Shown here: positions 1-8,103 of the stretch, in pieces
How the letters are laid out: every line of letters begins with the position of its first letter
Position numbering within the stretch: the first letter of the stretch is position 1
The notes under the pieces: model-generated
Databases searched by the model: none
Seen by the model: the letters and a program-made list of their open reading frames with translations, nothing else
What the model was told of the DNA's origin: nothing
Program-made: the position numbers and the translations under genes
Assembly: GCA_963675185.2 (NCBI GenBank)
Contig: CAXXOH010000003.1
Coordinates: 186,001-250,000 of the forward strand
Direction of reading: 5' to 3'
From: Ilyobacter_A sp963675185
Lineage (GTDB): Bacteria; Fusobacteriota; Fusobacteriia; Fusobacteriales; Fusobacteriaceae
DNA length: 64,000 nt

Positions 1-1
1 A

Positions 2-97
2 AATGGAACAAGCGATGATGCTATACTTATCAGTGAGAACAGTAGATTGTCAAGACCTACAATGATTGAATTGTTTGGTGATTACGGCAACAGATAG
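2..97 (+). CDS. 3' end of an unidentified gene cut by the window edge
   Basis: An open frame runs from the window edge to a TAG at 95-97 and encodes about 31 residues ending FGDYGNR. It has mixed, protein-like composition and no internal stop. No family can be named from so short a tail. It lies upstream of, and in the same direction as, the decayed ferredoxin gene at 145. It could be a chance open frame. Confidence 0.35.
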   Translation, partial: NGTSDDAILISENSRLSRPTMIELFGDYGNR

Positions 98-144
98 AAC
101 TCATTCTTTTTCCCATATTTTTTAGGACAAAAGAAGAGGTTCTT

Positions 145-690
145 ATGAAAAAACTTCAAACATCTAGGCTTACTGTACAACTAATATTTTTTACTCTAAG
201 CTTTACGTTATTTTTTAACTCTTTTCACTAGATAAAATTAATAACGGTAATTATGATAATAATCGGAGGGGTCTTTTTTTGTAGCCTGCTTTGTTCCTTT
301 AGGACAGTTTAAGAGCTAATTGGAAAGCTAGGTACAAAGTTAAGAATAAAAAAGATACCACCATCACAAAATGTACAGCGCTACATCAAATATTTTAGGT
401 TTATACTTCTCAGTGTAATTTTTCTAGATATTGGCCATTTTTTGGCCCCAGATACACGGCTATTTTAGTAATAATATCAATTCTCGCTACATCTTTGTTT
501 TTCGAGAGACCGTTCTGCAACTACTTTTGTCTGTAAGGCGCAAAGTACAGGAATATGGGCATGCTACCATATAAAAAAATCCTGGTACCTGCATAAGTTC
601 TGGCAAATGCAGCAAAATATCCACAATGAAAACTGCTTTAACTGCATATCAGCATGCCCTGAAAATATTTTGGAATATAGCTTGCAGAGA
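145..690 (+). pseudogene. Decayed NapH-like membrane polyferredoxin gene
   Basis: Starting at ATG 145 behind a GAAGAGG ribosome site, the frames together read as a membrane-bound 4Fe-4S protein. There is a hydrophobic N-terminus, a Cys-rich segment 'FFCSLLCSF', then 'ELIGKLGTKLRIKK', a second hydrophobic segment, and in a shifted frame 'FERPFCNYFC' followed by 'GAKY' and 'NMGMLPYKK'. This order matches the NapH/polyferredoxin type, in which Cys-Pro-rich motifs flank transmembrane helices. Reading is broken by several in-frame stops (for example TAA near 311 and TAG near 464) and at least one frameshift. The later Cys clusters are eroded: a Pro is followed by a stop where CPM-type motifs are expected. 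The gene cannot make a full protein. Family assignment rests on motifs only. Confidence 0.6.
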
Positions 691-757
691 TTAAAATTTT
701 TCAATAATAAAAAATAGTGCATACTTTAATTTATTTGGCCTAATTCAGATAAAATCC

Positions 758-2215
758 CTATCTTTTTCTAGCACTAACTGAGTATAACAGGATAAGTACT
801 GAAAATATCTCAAGTCTTCCAAGAAACATAGCAAATATAAGTACTATCTTACTGTAGGGGTCAAAAAAACTATAATTTTCAACTGCCCCTACTCTAGCCA
901 AGCCAGGTCCGATATTGCCTAGGGAGGCAATTGCGGCTGAAAAACTTGTGATAATATCATAACCCATAAACGCTAAAAACAGGGTTATCCCAACAAAAAA
1001 GAAAATAAACAAAACAAAAAATGCCATTACATTTCTAACCAAACGGTCGTTTATGATGTTCTCCCCTATTTTCAAGGAAAATACTGCCCTGGGATGAGCC
1101 AGCGTCTTCACCTCATGAACTAAATGCTTAAACATTATCAGTATACGTATCTGCTTTATCCCGCCGCCAGTAGAACCTGCCGATCCACCGAAAAACATCA
1201 GCGCTACCAAAAGCAGTGTAGAAAACGAAGGCCATAGGTCAAAATTGGCGGTAGAAAACCCGGTGGTAGTCGTTATGGAAACCACCTGAAATGCAGCGTC
1301 CCTCAAGGATTTTAAATAGCTGCTATTGTATGGGTCTATATCCGAAAAATATATATTCAGCGATACTAAGATTGTGGAAATCCCCAAAATAGTAGTGTAG
1401 AACCTCCACTCGTTGTCTTTAAAAAAACTGTTCATTTTACCGTTTATCAGGTAGAAGTGCAGTGTGAAATTTATTCCTGCAAGGTACATGAATACAATTA
1501 TCACAATTTCAATATAGGCGCTGTTAAATCCAGCAACGGATGCATTTAGAGTAGAAAATCCGCCTGTTGCCAATGTTCCAAAGGTATGGCACAGGGCATC
1601 ATATAAGTTCATGCCACCCATCATTAGCAGAGCAGTCTCAATAACTGTCATGCCGGAATAGATAAGCCAGAGTATTTTGGCGGTATCTTTTATTTTTGGC
1701 TTGAGCCTCTCTTTTATCGGTCCCGGTACCTCGGCGTTGTATAGCTGCCCTGGGTATATCCCCAACATTGGGAGGACGGCGATGGTTAAAAGCACTATGC
1801 CCATCCCCCCTAGCCAGTGCGTCATACTCCTCCAAAACAGCACCCCCTTGGGTATAATCTCGATATCTATTATGGTGGTAGCCCCTGTGGTGGTGAAGCC
1901 AGAGGTAGCCTCAAAAACGCAGTCTATAAAAAACTCAAGTGAATCGCTGAGATAAAAAGGTAGCGCCCCAAATAAAGATGAGAATATCCAGCCTAGGGAT
2001 ACTATGACAAAACCTTCCCGGGCTTTTATTCTTTTTTCCGACTTAAAAGCAAAGATAAACGACAGCCCGAATGCCAAGGTAGTCAGCATTGACACAAGTA
2101 TGGCATTTAAATCTGGGCCTTTGTAGTATGCGGCAAAAATAAGGGGGAAAATCATGGTAAAGGCCAAAACTACCAATAGAAACCCCTGTATTTTAAATAT
2201 CAGCTTCCAGTTCAT
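758..2215 (-). CDS. trkH: TrkH/KtrB-type potassium uptake membrane subunit
   Basis: This 485-residue integral membrane protein is the ion-conducting subunit of a Trk K+ uptake system. It shows the four pore-loop repeats of the family: SGFTTTGAT (about 105-113), TGGFSTL in the second repeat, TTTTGFSTANFD in the third and SLGNIGPG in the fourth, with about ten hydrophobic segments. The conserved GGSAGSTGGGIK motif precedes the last third. Length is normal for TrkH. The start codon overlaps the trkA stop as TGATG, so the two genes are translationally coupled and form one operon with the regulatory subunit first. Opening of the pore is expected to depend on the TrkA ring. Nothing is odd in the sequence. 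Confidence 0.93.
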   Translation of the reverse strand: MNWKLIFKIQGFLLVVLAFTMIFPLIFAAYYKGPDLNAILVSMLTTLAFGLSFIFAFKSEKRIKAREGFVIVSLGWIFSSLFGALPFYLSDSLEFFIDCVFEATSGFTTTGATTIIDIEIIPKGVLFWRSMTHWLGGMGIVLLTIAVLPMLGIYPGQLYNAEVPGPIKERLKPKIKDTAKILWLIYSGMTVIETALLMMGGMNLYDALCHTFGTLATGGFSTLNASVAGFNSAYIEIVIIVFMYLAGINFTLHFYLINGKMNSFFKDNEWRFYTTILGISTILVSLNIYFSDIDPYNSSYLKSLRDAAFQVVSITTTTGFSTANFDLWPSFSTLLLVALMFFGGSAGSTGGGIKQIRILIMFKHLVHEVKTLAHPRAVFSLKIGENIINDRLVRNVMAFFVLFIFFFVGITLFLAFMGYDIITSFSAAIASLGNIGPGLARVGAVENYSFFDPYSKIVLIFAMFLGRLEIFSVLILLYSVSARKR

Positions 2216-3585
2216 CAGCGACCACCAAGCCTTCTTGTAAATCTCCTCTCCACCTCATAGATACTCTGCGGGAGAAGGAATACCACAAGCCTGTCCCCTA
2301 ACTTTATTATGTCATCCCCAGTTGGGATTATTACGGAGTTTCCCCTTACTATGACTCCTATTATAGTTTTTGGCGGCAGTTTTATGTCTTTCAGTGGTAT
2401 GTCCAGTATGGGGAGTTTCTCCGTTATGTTTATCCCTATTGTGGAGGCTTCTATTTCAGTAAAGGGGGACTCTGAAAAAAGGTCGTCTTTTCTGGTAAGC
2501 TTCAGTGTCTCTCCCACCGTAAGTGCATGTGGCGAGAACACGGCGTCTATAGAAGCTAAGTTGTTCATAACATTTACAGTGGAGCTGTTTTTTATCATGC
2601 ATATCGTTTTTGAAGCCCCATATTTTTTCGAGGTAAAGGCACCCAATATGTTGTACTCGTCGTCGTCGCTGATGTTTACCACACAGGACCTGTTTATCCT
2701 CAGATCCTCCATGAGAAAGCTATCTGTAGCGGAGCCGTTTATCACCAGAACGTTTTCAAGATATGTGCTGATTTCCTCGCATCTCGATCTATCCTCTTCT
2801 ATGATGGTCACAGTCTTCTTAAGCTTTCCCAGCATCCTAGACAGCTCTACTGCCTGTTTACTCCCACCTATTATTATTATGTTGTCCAGCTGCCTTATGC
2901 CCAAGGAGAAGTGATTTCTTACTAACTTTTTTACAAGTTCAGTTTTGCCGACAAAATAGAGCTTATCATTTGGATAGATTTTATTGCTTCCACTGGGAAT
3001 TATTATCTCACCTCCACGCTGTATGGCTACTATCCTGACGCGGGTAAACATGCTGTCTTTTAATGCCATTTCGGCTATTGGGATGGAAGGGTAGCGAAAC
3101 TCTTTTCCAACTTTTACCCCTACCATCTGGGCAAGGTCGTTGGCATAACTCGCCACCTCAAATATATCTGGGTTCATTATTAGTTCTATAATTTTTTTCA
3201 CGGTTAGCTCCATAGGCTTTATAACCATATTTATACCGAAGTCTTCTGGAACTGCATGATAGGTACCGAAAAACTGGCCGTAGTCGTCTATCTTAGCCGC
3301 TATAGAAAGTTCAGGCTTTCCACACTTCCTAGCAAGTGCACATGCTATAAGATTCTCTTTATCGTTTGTCACAGCCACAAATAGGCCGCAGTTTTTTATT
3401 CCGGATTTTATAAGGACCTCTATATTGGTAGCGTCCCCCTGTACTATCATGGCATCTAGGGTCCTCTTGAGAAGCCTTATTAGAGTTTTGTCCTTTTCTA
3501 TTATAGTAACATTGTGCCCTTCATATATCAGCTTTTGGGCTATTTTAACCCCTATATCCCCACCGCCTGCAATCACAATATCCAT
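2215..3585 (-). CDS. trkA: TrkA potassium uptake regulatory subunit
   Basis: This 456-residue cytosolic regulator has two tandem RCK (TrkA-N plus TrkA-C) modules. Each half begins with a nucleotide-binding Rossmann motif: IVIAGGGDIG at the N-terminus and IIIIGGSKQAVELSR near residue 235. The second glycine motif is less canonical. It should bind NAD(H) or ATP/ADP and gate the TrkH pore. The start was set at the ATG at 3585 because AAAAGGGGACC lies just upstream; a longer frame reaches 3603 but has no better ribosome site. It is the first gene of the trkA-trkH pair and overlaps trkH by a few bases. Confidence 0.93.
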   Translation of the reverse strand: MDIVIAGGGDIGVKIAQKLIYEGHNVTIIEKDKTLIRLLKRTLDAMIVQGDATNIEVLIKSGIKNCGLFVAVTNDKENLIACALARKCGKPELSIAAKIDDYGQFFGTYHAVPEDFGINMVIKPMELTVKKIIELIMNPDIFEVASYANDLAQMVGVKVGKEFRYPSIPIAEMALKDSMFTRVRIVAIQRGGEIIIPSGSNKIYPNDKLYFVGKTELVKKLVRNHFSLGIRQLDNIIIIGGSKQAVELSRMLGKLKKTVTIIEEDRSRCEEISTYLENVLVINGSATDSFLMEDLRINRSCVVNISDDDEYNILGAFTSKKYGASKTICMIKNSSTVNVMNNLASIDAVFSPHALTVGETLKLTRKDDLFSESPFTEIEASTIGINITEKLPILDIPLKDIKLPPKTIIGVIVRGNSVIIPTGDDIIKLGDRLVVFLLPQSIYEVERRFTRRLGGR

Positions 3586-3792
3586 GTTAGGTCCCCTTTT
3601 CAAATTTCAGCAGTAAAACAACCGAATTCAATTTCTATTTAAAAACTTTATTTCATATCTGTTGGCAAATTTTCCGAATAGCCGTTATTAAATATTTTCA
3701 AAAATTTAATTAAATTCCTTTCTGTATTTGTACAGGTTTTAAATTAAATTTTACGATTGCTGCAGCATCTTCTCACAATCTCTTTTGTAAAT

Positions 3793-3823
3793 AAAAAATA
3801 ACAGCCATTTTCAGGCTGTTATT
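3793..3823 (-). terminator. Rho-independent terminator after the SulP gene
   Basis: A 10-bp perfect stem (AATAACAGCC / GGCTGTTATT, 3797-3806 with 3814-3823) has a 7-base loop. On the minus strand it is followed by a T run. It lies 8 bases beyond the transporter stop codon. The rest of 3586-3830 is AT-rich and holds no gene that I can see. Confidence 0.85.
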
Positions 3824-3830
3824 TAAACAG

Positions 3831-5492
3831 TTATTTTAGCAGTAGCTTAGCTTTTTTTATGGCCTCATTTATATCTTTGCAGATATGCTCTTCTCCTATC
3901 TTTTTGTCTATACCCGCTTTTTTTATAGCGGTATGGGGCTGGGTATTTATGCCTGAAATTATTATTTTGGTACCTTTTTTTATGGAAGAGTCCAGTATCC
4001 ACTCAAGAGCTGCCAAGCCAGTGGCATCTATTGCTGGGACGCTACGCATCCTCAGGATAAGTACCTCGGGATTCGTCTCTATAATCCTCAGGTTCTCTTT
4101 GAATACAGACGCCGCACCGAAAAAGAATGGCCCGTTTATCTCGAATATCTCGATCTCCTTTGGTATATCTTTCTCATCTATGCCACTACTGGCAAATTCC
4201 TCGTCATATTCATACATATCTTTCGACAGTAGTCTGCCCTCACTCACCTCAGTCATCCTCTTCATGAAAAGCAGTGCGGATACTATAACACCGAACTGTA
4301 TTGCTATAGTCAAATCTGAAAATACCGTCAGAAAAAATGTTATAAGCAAGACTGCAATATCACTTTTAGGTGCTTTTCTCATCTTTATGAAATGTTGGAT
4401 TTCACTCATATTGTAAGAGACTATAATCAATATACCTGCCAGTGTAGCCATAGGTATCATTACTGCAAGACTTCCCAAAAACAGCATTATTATAAGCAGA
4501 GTTGCGGCGTGAATCATGCCTGCAAATGGGGTTCTTCCACCATTCTTTACATTTGTAGCCGTCCTGGCTATGGCACCCGTAGCTGGTATACCTCCAAAAA
4601 TAGGACTGAATATGTTCGCAATCCCCTGTCCTATAAGCTCGATATTTGAATTGTGTTTGGTTCCTACCATTCCGTCAGCAACTACGGCAGAAAGTAGGGA
4701 CTCTATACCTGCAAGTAGCGCTATTGTGAGGGCCGGATAAAACATCTCTTTCAGCAAATCCATATTTATCGCTGGGATGCTAGGCATGGGAAACATATTT
4801 GGCACATTACCGAAATTACTTCCAATTGTATCCACAGGTAGCTGTAATCCCTTCACCAAAGCGGTTGTAATTATTATAGCCACCAGAGAGCCAGGTATTT
4901 TTTTAAACTTTTTTGACCACGATATTGATATTATGATTGTAGAAAATCCAACCAACATGGCGTACCAATTGATAGTATCCATCCTCTGAAAAAGAACCTT
5001 TATTTTATAGATGAATTCCACCGGGACCTGTTCCATCTCTAGGCCGAAAAAATCCTTTAGCTGTGAGGTAAAGATAAGCAGGGCTATGCCTGACGTAAAA
5101 CCGATGGTTACTGGATATGGGATATACTTTATTACATTTCCCAATTTTAATAAGCCAAAAATTATTAGCATGACCCCTGCCATGATACTTGCAACTACAA
5201 GGCCTCCGTAGCCAAACTCCTGCATTATCCCATATAAGATGACCACAAAAGCACCGGTTGGTCCGCCTATCTGTACTCTGCTTCCACCAAAAAATGAAAT
5301 CAAAAATCCCCCAACTATAGCTGTAAAAAGCCCCTGTTCTGGCTTTACCCCAGAGGCTATTGCAAGCGCTATGGAAAGAGGCAAGGCTACTATCCCGACT
5401 ATTATGCCGGCCACCAGGTCCTTGAAAAACATCTCTTTTGTGTAGCCCTCCTGCAGGACAACAAAAGTTTTTGGCAAAAATACATTTTTCAT
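3831..5492 (-). CDS. SulP-family anion transporter with STAS domain
   Basis: This 553-residue membrane protein belongs to the SLC26/SulP family (sulfate, bicarbonate or other anions, often with H+ or Na+). The N-terminal part opens with the family stretch LVAGIIVGIVALPLSIALAIASG, followed by about 10-12 hydrophobic segments including 'PTGAFVVIL' and 'GIANIFSPIFGG'. From about residue 440 a cytosolic STAS domain follows (FEINGPFFFGAA ... MRSVPAIDATGL), the anti-sigma-antagonist-like regulatory module of the family. The ATG at 5492 follows TTAGGAGATGAG. It is a single-gene unit with its own terminator. The substrate cannot be read from sequence. Sulfate is not specifically supported because no sulfur-assimilation genes adjoin it. 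Confidence 0.9.
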   Translation of the reverse strand: MKNVFLPKTFVVLQEGYTKEMFFKDLVAGIIVGIVALPLSIALAIASGVKPEQGLFTAIVGGFLISFFGGSRVQIGGPTGAFVVILYGIMQEFGYGGLVVASIMAGVMLIIFGLLKLGNVIKYIPYPVTIGFTSGIALLIFTSQLKDFFGLEMEQVPVEFIYKIKVLFQRMDTINWYAMLVGFSTIIISISWSKKFKKIPGSLVAIIITTALVKGLQLPVDTIGSNFGNVPNMFPMPSIPAINMDLLKEMFYPALTIALLAGIESLLSAVVADGMVGTKHNSNIELIGQGIANIFSPIFGGIPATGAIARTATNVKNGGRTPFAGMIHAATLLIIMLFLGSLAVMIPMATLAGILIIVSYNMSEIQHFIKMRKAPKSDIAVLLITFFLTVFSDLTIAIQFGVIVSALLFMKRMTEVSEGRLLSKDMYEYDEEFASSGIDEKDIPKEIEIFEINGPFFFGAASVFKENLRIIETNPEVLILRMRSVPAIDATGLAALEWILDSSIKKGTKIIISGINTQPHTAIKKAGIDKKIGEEHICKDINEAIKKAKLLLK

Positions 5493-5584
5493 CACAACTC
5501 ATCTCCTAAGAAATTTTAACTTATATTTAACATACCATTTTTACAACCAGTGGTCAATAGGGAAATTACATCAACGCAAAAATC

Positions 5585-5641
5585 AAAACAAGCCATTTAT
5601 TTAAAGGGTTTAAACCACCATTTAAACGAAAGGCTTGTTTT
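5585..5641. repeat. Inverted repeat between the SulP gene and the IS630 remnant
   Basis: AAAACAAGCC (5585-5594) is repeated perfectly in inverse at 5632-5641, enclosing a 37-base loop that holds three TTTAAA-type palindromes. It could be a terminator-like structure or a piece of the neighbouring element's end. I could not match it to a second copy on the other side of the transposase. Confidence 0.45.
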
Positions 5642-5690
5642 AATCTCAATGTTTTAATTGTTTATTCAAATTTCACATTATAATTAGTCT

Positions 5691-6724
5691 CTAAATATTT
5701 GACAAAAAATTTGGTAAGAATTTATACATCCATGATTTAGCGAAACTTAAAGAACTAGAAAATTCGATAAAACTAGCATATATCAATTTCTTAATATCAA
5801 TTAATGTCAAAAAAAAATTTTAGAAATTTCGCGTTTAATACTCTTCCATATGAACTCTATTGGGTTTAGATCTGGTGAGTAGGGAGGTAGAAAAATTAAG
5901 ATTATGTCATGTTTTTCAGCATAATCTAATATGTATTTACTGTGATGGCTTTTAAAATTGTCCAAGATGATTATAATTCTTTTAAATTCAGAATTTATAG
6001 CTCGGATCTTTTGGAGAAATTTTCCTATTTCCTCTTTCTTTGATGAGTTCATAAACGAAAGACAGCTATTACCTCTCAATGCATAGAAACCTACGGTGTT
6101 ATTTTTCCATTTCTCTATATGTTTTTCTACTGTAAGTTTTGGCTCTTTATGCCAGAAGTGCACAGTATTAGAATTAGACTGTGGTGTAGTTTCATCTAAG
6201 AAACCAAGACAAACACCTTTTAAAGGGACATCTTTTTTCTTAAGATCATCCGCTATGTTTTTTTATTTTTTAGAAAGTATTTCTTCTGCATTATCCGGAC
6301 GCTTATTACTTTTAACATAAGGTTTGGACAAATTAAATTTTAGCTTTTCTTTTAAAATCACTCTAAGTCTTTTTGAAGAGATTGATTTTTTAAATTCACA
6401 GTAAATAATACTTCGAGCTTCTTCAGTGGTAAAAGCTCCTTTATTAGAAAGTATCTCTTTAAGTTGTTCCATCTCTGATTCAGATAGAATAGATTTTCTA
6501 CCGGATTTATAATAGTGTGAAACCAAACCTTCACGCTTGTATAGATTCCAATTATCAACCCATCTATATAGAGTTCTTTCTGGAATATCCAAAAGTTCAG
6601 CTACTTTTGGAATTGAAGATTGCTTCGCAACAGTATTAATAGCTATGAATTTAAGTTTAACTTTTAAATCCTTTTCAATAGAAATTAGTTTTTTTAATTC
6701 CTCGAGATATAATATTTGTTTCAT
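5691..6724 (-). pseudogene. IS630-type transposase, interrupted
   Basis: The N-terminal part (from ATG 6724, 153 residues) is a helix-turn-helix protein with 'KVAELLDIPERTLYRWVDNW'. After an in-frame TAA at 6263-6265 the same frame continues into the DDE catalytic domain: 'GFLDETTPQ' (first D), 'IIILDNFKSHHSK' (second D) and 'PPYSPDLNPIEFIWK' (final E), the hallmark of the IS630/Tc1 group. The normal C-terminus ('SFAKSWMYKFL') is in another frame, reached by one extra base at a run of nine T (plus-strand A run 5809-5817). The element therefore needs read-through of one stop and slippage at the T run, or it is dead. No clear terminal repeats or TA duplication were found. Confidence 0.8.
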
Positions 6725-6785
6725 AAGACATCACCCATAATAATATTTAAAAATTTTATGGGATTTCCTGCCATTTTTTTAAGGA

Positions 6786-7139
6786 TTAACTATAAAAGTA
6801 TTCTAAAAATTTCTTTTTCAATGATTTTGTATATTCTGTCAAGCCAGAAATATTTTCTTTATTTGCAAAATCTACTGGCTTGTCATAGGCTGCAAACAGC
6901 CCATTTTCATCCGGTGTCATCTAGAATTTTCTTTCGAAGTTCCATTTCATAATAGTCATAAAAAGTTTTTCAAATGATCCTTGCTTTTTATAGTCAACTT
7001 CCACTTTTAAGATAGAAGAACTTTCTACGTTTCTGTGCATCAAAATCGAAATTCTTATTTATGGCCTCCCCAATACCCTTTCACTTGAAGTAAATGCACC
7101 ACCTGTAAACAAAACTACAGTTTTATTGTCACCACCCAT
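6786..7139 (-). pseudogene. Flavodoxin-domain protein remnant
   Basis: Three minus-strand frames together spell the C-terminal part of a flavodoxin-domain (HemG-like/Flavodoxin_5) protein: 'TVVLFTGGAFTSSERVLG', then 'EAINKNFDF' and 'KFFYLKSG', then 'DYKKQGSFEKLFMTIMKW', ending 'ENGLFAAYDKPVDFANKENI'. The reading frame changes at least twice and a stop interrupts the third part, so it is not expressed as one protein. The N-terminal third, with the FMN phosphate loop, is missing. It lies between the IS630 remnant and the PhnA-like gene. The family call is from remembered motifs and would need a search to confirm. Confidence 0.5.
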
Positions 7140-7153
7140 AAAATAAAGATAAA

Positions 7154-7555
7154 TTACAAAGTTATTTTATTTAGCAGTTCCTCAACCTCTTCATCGATAT
7201 AGACCGTTTCCAAAAGCTCAGAGGCCCAAATATACCTGTCTTTTATTTTTTCCAAAATATGAACTGCAAGAGCTTTTACTATAGGCACCTCGCTCCATAC
7301 AGCTGAGTTTAAAAACCTAAGTTCATTTTCGCCGGCATCTTCTATACGCCCTAGAATTTTCCTACAGTTTTCGCAGATGAACAGGCACTGCTCGAAAGCC
7401 GGTTCCTCTTCAACAGGCGGTACTTCGTAAACACCCAGTTTTTGATTTGATGCCTCGCAAAGTTCGCAACTGGACTTAGCCCTTCTGGTCAGGTCTTTCC
7501 CGAAGTACAGCACCTTCTCTTTCCTCTCCCTGTCCTTGTCAAAACCTTTAGCCAT
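7154..7555 (-). CDS. PhnA-type zinc-ribbon protein
   Basis: This is a 133-residue cytosolic protein with a metal-binding pair of knuckles: CELC (about residues 30-33) and CENC (about 58-61). The start 'MAKGFDKDRERK' and the block 'LNSAVWSEVPIVKALAVHIL' match the N-terminal zinc-ribbon region of proteins annotated PhnA. Despite that name, these are not shown to act in phosphonate breakdown and no phn genes are nearby. Translation starts at ATG 7555 behind AAGGAGG. It stands alone, with the flavodoxin remnant downstream and repeat-rich DNA upstream. The biochemical role is unknown. Confidence 0.7.
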   Translation of the reverse strand: MAKGFDKDRERKEKVLYFGKDLTRRAKSSCELCEASNQKLGVYEVPPVEEEPAFEQCLFICENCRKILGRIEDAGENELRFLNSAVWSEVPIVKALAVHILEKIKDRYIWASELLETVYIDEEVEELLNKITL

Positions 7556-7650
7556 GTTATCCTCCTTATAATTTCTTTATTTTAAATGCGGCTCTTATTT
7601 TGATACTCTGTTTAAACAATTAATAGAAGAGCGCTAGGTGTCCTTCTATT

Positions 7651-8045
7651 AATTAACTCAGATAAATAACCTAAGTTGCTACCTGGATTTAAATTGTTGA
7701 ATTGATTTAAAGTTATAGAAATAGAAAACCTTTATTTTAGTCACGAATCGCACGAATTGGCACTAATGAAAGATATTTTGTACACAGAGAAAAAGATAGA
7801 GCATTTCACAGAGTAAAAAAATAAATATGCAGAAATAAAGTATTGTCCAAGGGTTTCAATCAATTCGTGTGATCCGTGAAGATTCGTGATAAAAATTATT
7901 TTTGTTTTAAGGCGTTTTCTCTGTGCAGCTCATCTTTAAAAACTCTGTGGTCAAAAAAGTTTTTTTAAAAAAATAAATAGATTCAGTAATTCACCAACAA
8001 CCTTAAGTAGCAACTTGAGTTAAATATCTAAAATTTAAGTCAATT
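7651..8045. repeat. Dispersed intergenic repeat, copy A, with inverted flanks
   Basis: The 548-base gap 7556-8103 has no gene. Its core (about 7695-7985) matches, in opposite orientation, the gap at 42930-43225. Shared blocks include AATTGATTTAAA, TATAGAAATAGAAAA, TAGTCACGAAT, GCACGAATTG, and the inverse of TCTTCACGGATCACACGAAT. The outer arms carry AAGTTGCTAC (7672-7681) and its inverse GTAGCAACTT (about 8009-8018), plus TTAACTC-type flanks, so the whole looks like a non-coding, MITE-like unit. No open frame longer than a few dozen codons is present. Confidence 0.65.
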
Positions 8046-8103
8046 TAGAAGTCCATTTTCTAAACTTATTTACTCAAGATACAATGTAAGCTTTTATATG
8101 GCC

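Noticed and set aside
5585..5641. Terminal inverted repeat of the IS630 element
   Set aside because: No matching sequence was found on the other side of the transposase (6725-6790), and no TA duplication could be placed.
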